A program made the position numbers and the translations under genes. The notes under the pieces are model-generated. The model was not told where the DNA came from, did no database searches, and saw only the letters and a program-made list of their open reading frames with translations. A stretch of 36,986 bases of DNA from Bacteroidota bacterium (GTDB lineage: Bacteria > Bacteroidota > Rhodothermia > Rhodothermales > UBA10348), in NCBI GenBank assembly GCA_029262855.1, contig JAJCYP010000060.1, positions 1 to 36,986 of the forward strand. Reading direction: 5' to 3'. Below, in pieces: positions 19,283 to 26,170 of this stretch. Within the stretch, counting starts at the first letter, position 1; every line of letters starts with the position of its first letter.

Positions 19283-20836
19283 ATGAGACGGATTCTCTGC
19301 ACCTCCCTCCTTTTATGCACGCTCCCTCTGGCAGCCCAAAGCCAGCGTTTGCCGGCCGACTTCGGCGACTTCGTGCAGCGTGTGCTGGCGGAGTTTGACA
19401 TCCCGGGCGCGGGCATTGCTGTAGTGTCGGATGGCGAGATCCTGATGGCAGACGGATTCGGCGTGCTGGATCTGGAATCTGGCACGCAGGCCGATGCCCA
19501 CAGTCTCTTTGGCATTGCTTCCAATTCCAAGGCCTTTACCGCCACAGCCCTGGGGCTTCTGGTGGAGCAAGGTCTCCTGGAGTGGGACCGTCCGGTCGTA
19601 GACTACCTGCCCTGGTTTCGACTGTCGGATCCTTACGTGACGGCGGAGTTGACCATCCGGGACCTGCTCGTACATCGCAGTGGATTGGCCCCCTACGCCG
19701 GCGACCTTCTGTGGTGGCCACCCACCGAACTGTCGCGGAGAACCATCGCCGAGCGACTGAAGGACATTCCGCTCGCGACCAGTTTCCGGAGTGCCTACGC
19801 GTACGACAACGTGCTGTATCTCGTCGCCGGAGAGGTCATCGAGAGCCTTTCCGGGATGACGTGGGAGGAGTTCGTCCGCACTCAGATCATGGACATTGTG
19901 GACATGCCGGACTCCAACGTCCTGCACTCTGCCGCTGGCGAGGGTGTCAACGTGGCTAAACCGCATGCACGCGTCGACGGAGTCGTACGCAGAATCGCCC
20001 CCTTTGCCAGCGACAACACAAACCCGGCTGGAGGCGTCAATTCGAGTGCTGCGGATATGGCCCGCTGGATGATCACACACCTCAATCAGGGGACCACTCC
20101 CGATGAAGTCCGACTGTTCGGGGAAGCCACGGCCCGGGAGTTGCGGAGTCCCGTCACGCCGATTCCAGTAGGGGACCCGCATCCGCTGGTGGCTCCGCAG
20201 GCGGCCAACTTCGCAGGGTACGCATTGGGCTTCCACGCACAGGACTATCGGGGTGAGTTCATGCTGACGCACGGCGGCGTTCTGCCCGGATATTTTTCGC
20301 GCCTCGCCATGATTCCGGGGCGCAACCTGGGTGTGGTCGTCATGCTGAATGGCGAGTCAGGGCGCGCACATCGCGCGATTGTCTATCACGTGCTGGACCA
20401 TCTCATGGAAGTCGACCCGGCCTACGATTGGCTCGGCGCGTATGCCCAACTCGAAGCGGCCTCCCGCGCCCGGTCAGGCACGGATCCGTTCGCATGGCCT
20501 GATCCACCCTCCTCCCCGATTCCGGCGCGTGACGGGACGGCGTATGCAGGAGACTACCAGGACGCCTGGTACGGCCACGTCTATGTGGAGCAGCGCGAGG
20601 AGCGCCTACGAATGCGGTTCGAGCACTCTCCTTCCCTGGAGGGGGATCTCGTGCACTGGGACGGTGACACGTTCATCGCCCGATGGGATGACCGCGAATT
20701 ACGGGCGGATGCCTATGTGACGTTCGTGGTGAGTCCCGATGGCCGGTCGCACAGGATTGAGATGACGTGGGTGTCTGACGCCACGGACGTGAGCTTTGAC
20801 TATCACGATCTGGATTTGCGCCGGGTCGGGAAGTGA
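19283..20836 (+). CDS. Class C beta-lactamase-like serine hydrolase with C-terminal accessory domain, secreted
   Basis: A 517-residue protein with a signal peptide ending near LPLAAQS. The open frame extends far upstream, but the ATG at 19283 gives the export signal and leaves a normal gap after the permease gene. The beta-lactamase/esterase core has Ser80 and Lys83 (SNSK), Tyr174 and Asn176 (YDN), and HGG at 330-332 in place of KTG, as in esterase- and D-aminopeptidase-like members. The C-terminal ~110 residues (YAGDYQDAWYGHVYV onwards) resemble the DUF3471-type beta domain often fused to this family. It is most likely a periplasmic esterase or peptidase, not an antibiotic-resistance enzyme. 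Its 3' end overlaps the convergent membrane gene by about 34 nt. Confidence 0.85.
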   Translation: MRRILCTSLLLCTLPLAAQSQRLPADFGDFVQRVLAEFDIPGAGIAVVSDGEILMADGFGVLDLESGTQADAHSLFGIASNSKAFTATALGLLVEQGLLEWDRPVVDYLPWFRLSDPYVTAELTIRDLLVHRSGLAPYAGDLLWWPPTELSRRTIAERLKDIPLATSFRSAYAYDNVLYLVAGEVIESLSGMTWEEFVRTQIMDIVDMPDSNVLHSAAGEGVNVAKPHARVDGVVRRIAPFASDNTNPAGGVNSSAADMARWMITHLNQGTTPDEVRLFGEATARELRSPVTPIPVGDPHPLVAPQAANFAGYALGFHAQDYRGEFMLTHGGVLPGYFSRLAMIPGRNLGVVVMLNGESGRAHRAIVYHVLDHLMEVDPAYDWLGAYAQLEAASRARSGTDPFAWPDPPSSPIPARDGTAYAGDYQDAWYGHVYVEQREERLRMRFEHSPSLEGDLVHWDGDTFIARWDDRELRADAYVTFVVSPDGRSHRIEMTWVSDATDVSFDYHDLDLRRVGK

Positions 20837-21486
20837 TCTGGTGGCCTAATTGGGCCGGTCTCGGCCCTTCCGGGCACCTGGCAGATGACGCCACCCATCG
20901 CCAACAGGACGACCGCGCCAGCCACTGGCGCCAGACTTCCACCTACAACGAACCACCAGGTCCACGGACCGCACAGCTCCCCAGGCCACAGGCCCGTGGT
21001 CGGGAGCAGCGTGAGCAGTAGAACCATCGCTCCGGCGTATAGAACGGGCCAGCCCCTGATGTGCTCGGCGCCCCACGCATCTCCGATGGCAGCGACCATT
21101 GATGGAGTCACGATGCCCAACAGCACCAGATGCAGGTAGGGGACGCGGAGGCCTGTCGCGAACCCCCAGGCAGCCATGTCGGGAATTGCCAGAGCGCTCA
21201 GACCGATCGCCTGAAGAACCACCAAGGCAAGCGGCAGGCGCCACGTGCGAGGTGCCTGCCGGCCAACCGCTGAGACGATTAGAAGCAGTCCAGCCGCGAC
21301 CAGCAGGGCTCCCGAACTACCTACCACTCGGACCATCGGCGGAATCTTATCGGGATGAACGCCCAGCAAGAACGTCGTGGGAGTGCCGATCACCAGAAGC
21401 TTCCACGCCGTTCGAATTCGCGCGGGCTGAGGGGAATCGCCGCCGAGACCGCCCCACTGGCGCAGCAGAAGCCCAAGGACGGCCAT
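20803..21486 (-). CDS. Polytopic membrane protein, C-terminal half (separate frame)
   Basis: This 227-residue frame starts at an ATG (21484-21486) that overlaps the stop of the upstream frame as TGATG. It contains about six hydrophobic helices, including PYLHLVLLGIVTPSMVAA, which resembles the HSHLMYFAWATPVLM helix of the upstream half. It is best seen as the second half of one ancestral protein. Either a one-base frameshift near 21505 split a single gene, or two coupled subunits are made. I do not recognise the family with certainty; histidine-bearing helices of this kind occur in haem-copper-oxidase-like and NnrS-like proteins. The last 34 nt overlap the end of the serine-hydrolase gene on the other strand. 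Confidence 0.6.
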   Translation of the reverse strand: MAVLGLLLRQWGGLGGDSPQPARIRTAWKLLVIGTPTTFLLGVHPDKIPPMVRVVGSSGALLVAAGLLLIVSAVGRQAPRTWRLPLALVVLQAIGLSALAIPDMAAWGFATGLRVPYLHLVLLGIVTPSMVAAIGDAWGAEHIRGWPVLYAGAMVLLLTLLPTTGLWPGELCGPWTWWFVVGGSLAPVAGAVVLLAMGGVICQVPGRAETGPIRPPDHFPTRRKSRS

Positions 21487-22076
21487 CAGAAGCCACCCCA
21501 GCGCAAATACACCATGAATAGATGAAGCGCCAGTTGGGACCAGACCGGGTCGGCAGGCTCGATGGCCATCGAGGCGCCGAGTGCCCAGGCGCCCAGAGAG
21601 GAGACCGCCAGGAACACCAGTGCCGCGTCGAAGAACGGCCTGGCCACGTGAGACGACATGCCTTGCCGCAGATATCGGTAGTTCCACGCGAACGCATACC
21701 ATACCAGCAAGCTGGACGTGGATACAGCGATGGACAGCGGGTATCTGGAGCCCCCAATCAGTGCGAAGGCGTACCCATCCCTCACAAATGGGAAATACGA
21801 CAGGAGACCCAGGGCGAGAGCAATCCCGATCAGTCTTTGGGATCGGCGAATCACGGATTCCGCCGCATCCGGGCAGCCGCGGACAATCAGAAACATCAAG
21901 ACCGGCGTCGCCCACGCGAAGTACATCAGGTGCGAGTGCGCGTGTCGAATGTTGGGCAGCAAGAGGCGGGTCTCCCAGCCCAGGTGCATAATGCCCCTGA
22001 AGTAGAAGCCCGTCAGGCCAGCCAGCGCAAACGCTGACAGGGCGAACGTCCAGATGCGTTTCTCGAACGAAGTCAT
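21486..22076 (-). CDS. Polytopic membrane protein, N-terminal half (frame-split)
   Basis: A 196-residue membrane protein beginning MTSFEKRIWTFALSAFALAG at the ATG 22074-22076 (a TTG seven codons upstream is possible). It has five or six hydrophobic helices and the histidine cluster RHAHSHLMYFAWATP near residues 45-60. The end, LALHLFMV then YLRWGGF and stop, breaks off in the middle of a hydrophobic helix. In the next frame the helix continues as VFALGWLLMAVLGLLL, joined to the downstream gene. This suggests a frameshift, natural or from sequencing, or alternatively TGATG-coupled translation of two polypeptides. Function unknown. Confidence 0.65.
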   Translation of the reverse strand: MTSFEKRIWTFALSAFALAGLTGFYFRGIMHLGWETRLLLPNIRHAHSHLMYFAWATPVLMFLIVRGCPDAAESVIRRSQRLIGIALALGLLSYFPFVRDGYAFALIGGSRYPLSIAVSTSSLLVWYAFAWNYRYLRQGMSSHVARPFFDAALVFLAVSSLGAWALGASMAIEPADPVWSQLALHLFMVYLRWGGF

Positions 22077-22179
22077 CCGGTTGGAACCCTCTCTCAATTG
22101 TTCGTCCGCAGGGGAGGCCCGCTAACGCGGCCCTCGTCACAAACCCCCTTCGGGCTTCCAAATCCCCCAAACCTAACAA

Positions 22180-22216
22180 ATCCTGACAGGGCCTCTGGCC
22201 CCATCAGGATTTTTTG
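22180..22216. terminator. Strong hairpin terminator
   Basis: ATCCTGA-CA-GGGCC pairs with GGCCC-CA-TCAGGAT around a TCT loop, with a CA/CA internal mismatch, and runs into six T residues on the plus strand. On the minus strand the hairpin is preceded by an A-run and followed by a short TTTG. Because the 16-bp tRNA-end copy directly abuts it, it may be the original terminator of tRNA-Arg (minus strand) before an element inserted. Confidence 0.7.
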
Positions 22217-22229
22217 CGTGCCCGGGAGG
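22214..22229. repeat. 16-bp copy of the tRNA-Arg 3' end (possible attL)
   Basis: TTGCGTGCCCGGGAGG here is identical to 22960-22975, which covers the acceptor and T-stem 3' end of tRNA-Arg plus three flanking bases. Identity stops at once on both sides. A partial copy of a tRNA 3' end facing the tRNA in the same orientation is the classic footprint of tyrosine-integrase insertion. Confidence 0.6.
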
Positions 22230-22773
22230 GGGAGGGCGCTGGTTCGAGCCCGAGGTTCAGTCTTTCCTCGAGCGCTTGGACCTGTTTGTGACCCGCTACT
22301 CGCATATCGTCGATGTAACTGGAGCGAGAGCCTGCGAGCCAGGCGCCGGAGCTAGGTAGGTAGGGCTCGTCGACCCAAGCCTGATTCACCACAGCCCCAT
22401 CCTTGAGGAAGGCTTCAAGGTCTCCAGTGAGGTAGTTGCCCTCGAGGTTGAAATAGCCTGGCCCAGCCTAGAGACTCTCGGCCAACGGAGCGAGCCCTGG
22501 CGGGGCAAAGCCTCCAGCCGGCTGTTGTGCGAGTTCGACGACTCAGGGGGCAACATCCCAGTATTTGCGTACCCGCGGCTGGGGTGGCACTGGTTCCAAG
22601 GCGGGGCCAGGCCGTTTTCACCCACCCTGCATGATCGTGATCCGACGTGCCTCAGCGCCTCCCTGGAATGCACACACATTCCCCGCGGCGTCAGAGGGCG
22701 CGACTTGAAAGCAGGCTCCATTTTCTACCTGGGGCGCCTGTTTGAGCGTCTCCGAGTGGAATCAGGGGAAAGA

Positions 22774-22814
22774 TTTCCACTTCCGAGTCGCGTAAAGCGT
22801 CCCGAAAGTGGAAA
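22774..22814. repeat. Imperfect inverted repeat with GTGGAAA ends
   Basis: TTTCCACTTCCG (22774-22785) and CGAAAGTGGAAA (22803-22814) are complementary at 11 of 12 positions, 17 nt apart. It could be an operator, a hairpin or a worn transposon end. Nothing nearby decides between these. Confidence 0.4.
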
Positions 22815-22924
22815 ACAAGGGCCCCATTCCGCGAACTACTGCCGGAGTCCTGAGCCTCCGCTCCGTTCAGTCGCAGCGCGAGTCGGCACAAACTCCCATC
22901 GAGAGTTCAAACCTTCCCGGACAC

Positions 22925-22955
22925 AAAAAAAGCCCGACCCCTGATGGGATCGGAC
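22925..22955 (-). terminator. Rho-independent terminator of tRNA-Arg
   Basis: On the minus strand GTCCGATCCC pairs fully (two G-U) with GGGGTCGGGC around an ATCA loop and is followed by seven T residues. It begins 8 nt past the tRNA 3' end, so it is the functional terminator of the present-day tRNA gene. Confidence 0.88.
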
Positions 22956-22959
22956 CTTG

Positions 22960-22975
22960 TTGCGTGCCCGGGAGG
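22960..22975. repeat. 16-bp repeat at the tRNA-Arg 3' end (possible attR)
   Basis: Second copy of TTGCGTGCCCGGGAGG, 746 bp from the first (22214-22229), inside the intact tRNA gene. Confidence 0.6.
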
Positions 22976-23036
22976 ATTCGAACCCCCGACCTCCTGGTCC
23001 GTAGCCAGGCGCTCTATCCAGCTGAGCCACGGGCAC
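22963..23036 (-). tRNA. tRNA-Arg (anticodon ACG)
   Basis: The minus strand folds as a complete 74-nt cloverleaf: acceptor GTGCCCG with CGGGCAC, D arm around GCTCAGCTGGATAGAGC, anticodon stem CCTGG/CCAGG with loop CTACGGA (anticodon ACG), and T arm GGGGGTTCGAATCCTCC. The discriminator is G and CCA is not encoded (CAA follows). ACG is the A34 tRNA-Arg normally edited to inosine to read CGN codons. A -7-like box lies about 35 nt upstream and a strong terminator follows. Confidence 0.96.
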
Positions 23037-23070
23037 GTGATGACCTTTGCGCGACTTTCGTCACAGAACG

Positions 23071-23101
23071 CCAATATACGTTGGCTGTTCGGCATCGAAA
23101 A
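23071..23101 (-). promoter_or_regulatory. Putative promoter of tRNA-Arg
   Basis: On the minus strand TTTT (23098-23101), 19 nt and TATATTGG (23071-23078) approximate the Bacteroidota TTTG-N19-TAnnTTTG form. The tRNA begins about 34 nt further on, leaving a short leader. Confidence 0.45.
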
Positions 23102-23169
23102 ATGAAGGTTCGCCGGAGCCGGAGATCTTTTTTGTGGTCCTCCCCATCCGGCGGAGATAGCAGGGGAAG

Positions 23170-23196
23170 TGAATTGGGTGCGTCGCCTCCAATTCA
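23170..23196. repeat. 8-bp perfect inverted repeat between tRNA-Arg and the subtilase gene
   Basis: TGAATTGG (23170-23177) and CCAATTCA (23189-23196) are perfect complements around an 11-nt loop. It lies about 135 nt upstream of the subtilase start in an otherwise gene-free spacer. It could act as an operator or a leader hairpin. Confidence 0.4.
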
Positions 23197-23331
23197 ATGG
23201 CATCCGGGAGTTGAGAACCGGTCGGGAATGCGACGATTGTGATGAATGGAAGAAGGGCTTTAGTCTCGCCATGGACCGCCGATACCCTCGCTATGAGTTG
23301 TATCCCCCGTCGCTCCAAGACACCCGCCGCA

Positions 23332-26103
23332 ATGATCTCAACCAAGACTGGCCTCGGGCTCGTTTTCGCTTTCTTTCTTTTCGCCGGCTGCTCTGACAGT
23401 CTTCTGGATGCCCCGGGCGAGTATGACAGAACCTCGAGCGAAAGCCCCGCCATGGAAGGAAAACTGCGTCATCCGCAGCTGGCCGGGCAAGGCGGTTCTT
23501 CCATCGCGAGCAAACTGGGCGACGACTCGAATGTATTCGTGGCCTTCACGGAGTATGAAGCCGATGGCGTGACTCGCCGGGTTCTGGACGCGTACGGCGT
23601 CACGCGGAGGATCCTTCAGGAGTACGGCGTGACGCGACGCGTTCTCGATAGCTATGGCGTCACCCGCCGCGTTCTCGAAGAGTATGGCGTCACCCGCCGC
23701 GTCCTGGAGAGCTACGGCGTTACGCGGAGAGTTCTGGAGTCTTACGGCATCACGGGTGAGATTCTGGACCAGTATCAGTACACGATCACCGATGCGCTCC
23801 TTGCAGAGTTCGGCCTTTCGATCGAAAAACTGGAGGCCCAGGGCGTCACGCGTCGCGTCCTCGAGGAGTATGGAGTCACCCGCCGGGTGTTGAGTCAGTA
23901 CGCCATCACCGATCAGCAGTGGGACGAAGCTGTCGCTGCATTCGAGCGCAGTCTGCGGCTCAAGGTCCGGATAGACGGGGCCGTTCCGGGCGTCTTCCTG
24001 TCCCTGGGCAGCCTGCCCCTTTTGACCTTCCTGGAGGAGGTGGCTGACGACATCGACATCTCCTTTGTGGAAATCGACGTTACGCTTTCTGGACCACCGG
24101 TCGGCACCATCCTTCGGACGGACGCCGGCAACGAATTGTTGCCCTGGGGCGTCAACCACATCGGCGCGCCGGGGACGGCTACGGAGGGGCTTGGGAACGT
24201 CCATGTCTACGTGCTGGACTCTGGAGTCCGTGCGAGTGCGGACCTGAACGTGGTCGAGCGGAAAGACTTCACGATGCTGTTCGCCAACCGGGACCAGACG
24301 ACCTGGGATGACACCAAGATTCTTGAGATGCCGTACTTCGATCCCGGATCGGCCGGCAATCCGGAGGATGAGACCGGACACGGGACGCATATCGCGGGCA
24401 GCATCGGGGCCATGGCCAACGGTCGCGGCGTGATTGGTACCGCTCCCGGCGTAGCAATTCACAGTCTGAAGGTCCTGACCGCGCAGGGTCAGACAGATAT
24501 AACCACGGTTCTTTCGGCGCTCGACTATGTCCTCGTTCAGAAGCTGCACGACCCGGCCAGGCCGATGGTGGTGAATCTGAGCCTGGGTATGGACATTGAG
24601 TCGACTACTTACAACGTGTTGGACGAGGGCATTCGCCGGGCGACCGAGCACGGCATTCACGTGGTGGTTTCGGCAGGAAACGCGGCGTCCGACTCGCGCA
24701 CCTTCTCGCCGGCGCATGTCTCGGAGGCCATAACGGTCGGCGCCTACGGGCCGATGGGTGACTATGCCTCGTTCTCCAACTTTGGCGCGAGCGTGGATCT
24801 GCTTGCACCGGGCGACCTGATTGCGTCGCTGTCGAACGATCCGGCCGACGAAGCAGCGAACCTGGCGGTGATCGAGAGTGGCACCTCCATGGCCACAGCC
24901 CATGCGACCGGGGCGGTGGCGCTTCTCTTGGCCCAGAATCCGCAAGCGCTGCCAAGCAACGCCCGGAGGTATCTGATGTCGACAGCGGCACCGACCGTAC
25001 GATCCACTCCTGAGGGCACCGCGAATCGTGCCCTGAGCGTCGGACACAGCATCCTCCAGAATGCCTCGCTGCCGCCGTTCCTGCAGTTTGCGGTCGCCGC
25101 ACGTGGGACCGTTGAGGTGTCACGGGGGGCGGTCACCGCGCCGGCTGGTGCAAGCGTAAACGCGAGTGTCTACGCCGGTACGAGCCACATCGGCTTGAGC
25201 ACGGGCACGGTCGAGGGCTTCGCCTACTACGTGGTCGAGGATGCGTCCAGAACTTCGTACACCCCGGTATTCAACCCGTCCGGACTGGAAGCCAGTCGCC
25301 AAATTACGCCGGTAGAGATTCCCCATTTCGATATCGCTCAGCTCAGTGCACGCGCACAGAGCGCCGGTTCTGGTGTGGAGTATCGGGAAACCGACGGCGA
25401 CCTCGTGTTGTCGGAGGATGTCTTCCTGGGAACGGCCGAGACCCCAGTGGTGTGGCATGTTCACGGCCGACTGACCAATGCGTCCGGCGCGACGGTTTCA
25501 GGTTACGGCACCTTCCTGGTGCACGGGAATGTTCGACTGAATCACTCGCTCGCCACAGACTCCAACTCCGCTGTCGCACTCATTTCTGACGGGGAGGTCT
25601 GGGTGGCCAAAGGGACAACCATCAGCGGACACCTTTTTTCGACGGCAGGCGCATTCGTCGAAGGCGACATGCGAGGCAGCGTGATCAGCCAATCGAATGC
25701 GGAAGTGTGGGGAGGAACGCTGGCGTACGCACCCATCCCGTGCGTGCTCACCGAGGCGTTCTGGCCGACGGGTCTCTGCAGCGCCGAGGGACTGGAGATG
25801 GCCCCGGAATACGGCGGTACCGACGTGCTCGTGAGTGATGCGCCAGCGACTGCGCTTTCGGATTCGATCGTCCTTGAAACATGGGCCAAGTCGAACAAGA
25901 GCCAGAACGAGATCCAACTCCAGTGGAAGGGAGTGACGACCGATCGGGTCGATATCTACCGAGATGGCGTGCTGGTGATTACCAGGAATCACACCGGAAC
26001 GTGGAACGACGCTACTGGGAATATCGGATCGTGGACCTACGTGCACCGTGTTTGCGAGGCTGGCACGCTCGTGTGCTCCCCCGAGGTAACAACCAGCTTC
26101 TAG
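23332..26103 (+). CDS. Subtilisin-like (S8) serine protease lipoprotein with decapeptide repeats in its pro-region
   Basis: From the ATG at 23332 the 923-residue product has a lipoprotein signal ending at Cys20 (LFAGC); the ATG at 23293 would add 13 residues. Residues 78-199 are about twelve ten-residue repeats of the form YGVTRRVLEE. An inhibitor-I9-like segment (~205-255) follows. The catalytic domain has Asp296 (YVLDSGV), His350 (GHGTHIAG) and Ser519 (SGTSMATAHATG), all intact. After ~600 come beta-rich regions, one resembling polymer-forming shell repeats (WVAKGTTISGHLFSTAGAFV), and a final Fn3-like module (~830-923). There is no T9SS sorting domain. It is presumably a cell-surface protease; the role of the repeats is unknown. 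The convergent neighbour is a T9SS cargo protein. Confidence 0.88.
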   Translation: MISTKTGLGLVFAFFLFAGCSDSLLDAPGEYDRTSSESPAMEGKLRHPQLAGQGGSSIASKLGDDSNVFVAFTEYEADGVTRRVLDAYGVTRRILQEYGVTRRVLDSYGVTRRVLEEYGVTRRVLESYGVTRRVLESYGITGEILDQYQYTITDALLAEFGLSIEKLEAQGVTRRVLEEYGVTRRVLSQYAITDQQWDEAVAAFERSLRLKVRIDGAVPGVFLSLGSLPLLTFLEEVADDIDISFVEIDVTLSGPPVGTILRTDAGNELLPWGVNHIGAPGTATEGLGNVHVYVLDSGVRASADLNVVERKDFTMLFANRDQTTWDDTKILEMPYFDPGSAGNPEDETGHGTHIAGSIGAMANGRGVIGTAPGVAIHSLKVLTAQGQTDITTVLSALDYVLVQKLHDPARPMVVNLSLGMDIESTTYNVLDEGIRRATEHGIHVVVSAGNAASDSRTFSPAHVSEAITVGAYGPMGDYASFSNFGASVDLLAPGDLIASLSNDPADEAANLAVIESGTSMATAHATGAVALLLAQNPQALPSNARRYLMSTAAPTVRSTPEGTANRALSVGHSILQNASLPPFLQFAVAARGTVEVSRGAVTAPAGASVNASVYAGTSHIGLSTGTVEGFAYYVVEDASRTSYTPVFNPSGLEASRQITPVEIPHFDIAQLSARAQSAGSGVEYRETDGDLVLSEDVFLGTAETPVVWHVHGRLTNASGATVSGYGTFLVHGNVRLNHSLATDSNSAVALISDGEVWVAKGTTISGHLFSTAGAFVEGDMRGSVISQSNAEVWGGTLAYAPIPCVLTEAFWPTGLCSAEGLEMAPEYGGTDVLVSDAPATALSDSIVLETWAKSNKSQNEIQLQWKGVTTDRVDIYRDGVLVITRNHTGTWNDATGNIGSWTYVHRVCEAGTLVCSPEVTTSF
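23563..23928 (+). repeat. 30-bp protein-level tandem repeat (about 12 units) encoding YGVTRRVLEE
   Basis: Units in order: eleven of ten residues and one of twelve, beginning DGVTRRVLDA and ending YAITDQQWDE. The central six are nearly identical, while the seventh to ninth (YGITGEILDQ, then YQYTITDALLAE and FGLSIEKLEA) are divergent. DNA units differ mainly at silent third positions (for example CGCCGC versus CGGAGG for the two arginines), so the protein sequence is what has been kept. Confidence 0.9.
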
Positions 26104-26170
26104 ATCGCTCTCGGACTCGACCTGGCGAGCGTAGGACCCAACACATCGTGATCTCGATGTAGCACGAGCC

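Larger units (their letters stand above)
22098..22962. other. Gene-poor stretch, possible remnant of an integrated element
   Basis: No open frame here resembles a known protein; those present (for example at 22386-22721 and 22525-22944) overlap on both strands and have no export signal, domain or start context. The stretch holds a strong terminator at its left end, a 16-bp copy of the tRNA-Arg 3' end, an 11/12 inverted repeat at 22774-22814 and the tRNA terminator at its right end. I see no intact integrase or transposase. Confidence 0.6.

Noticed and set aside
19283-20836. Serine hydrolase as a beta-lactamase resistance gene
   Set aside because: It has HGG in place of KTG and a fused accessory domain, both more typical of esterase or peptidase members of the class C fold.
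21487-22179. The upstream part of a 458-codon frame reaching into gene A of the membrane pair
   Set aside because: Before about 21520 this frame runs out of phase through the N-terminal half and encodes no membrane-like sequence, so only its 3' part is real.
22235-22260. GGTTCGAGCCC resembling a tRNA T-loop
   Set aside because: No acceptor, D or anticodon arm can be folded around it on either strand.
22774-22814. Reading the GTGGAAA repeat as the end of an IS21-family element
   Set aside because: IS21 ends often contain similar short motifs, but no istA/istB fragment or target duplication could be seen.
22386-22944. Overlapping small open frames in the gene-poor interval
   Set aside because: No family, signal or start context; frames on both strands overlap and look like chance in GC-rich DNA.
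23563-23928. 30-bp periodic repeat as a possible CRISPR array
   Set aside because: The units are contiguous with no spacers, differ at codon third positions and encode a clean repeated peptide in the protease frame.
26143-26160. ACATCG/CGATGT hairpin between the subtilase and T9SS cargo genes as a terminator
   Set aside because: The stem is only 6 bp and no T run follows on either strand.
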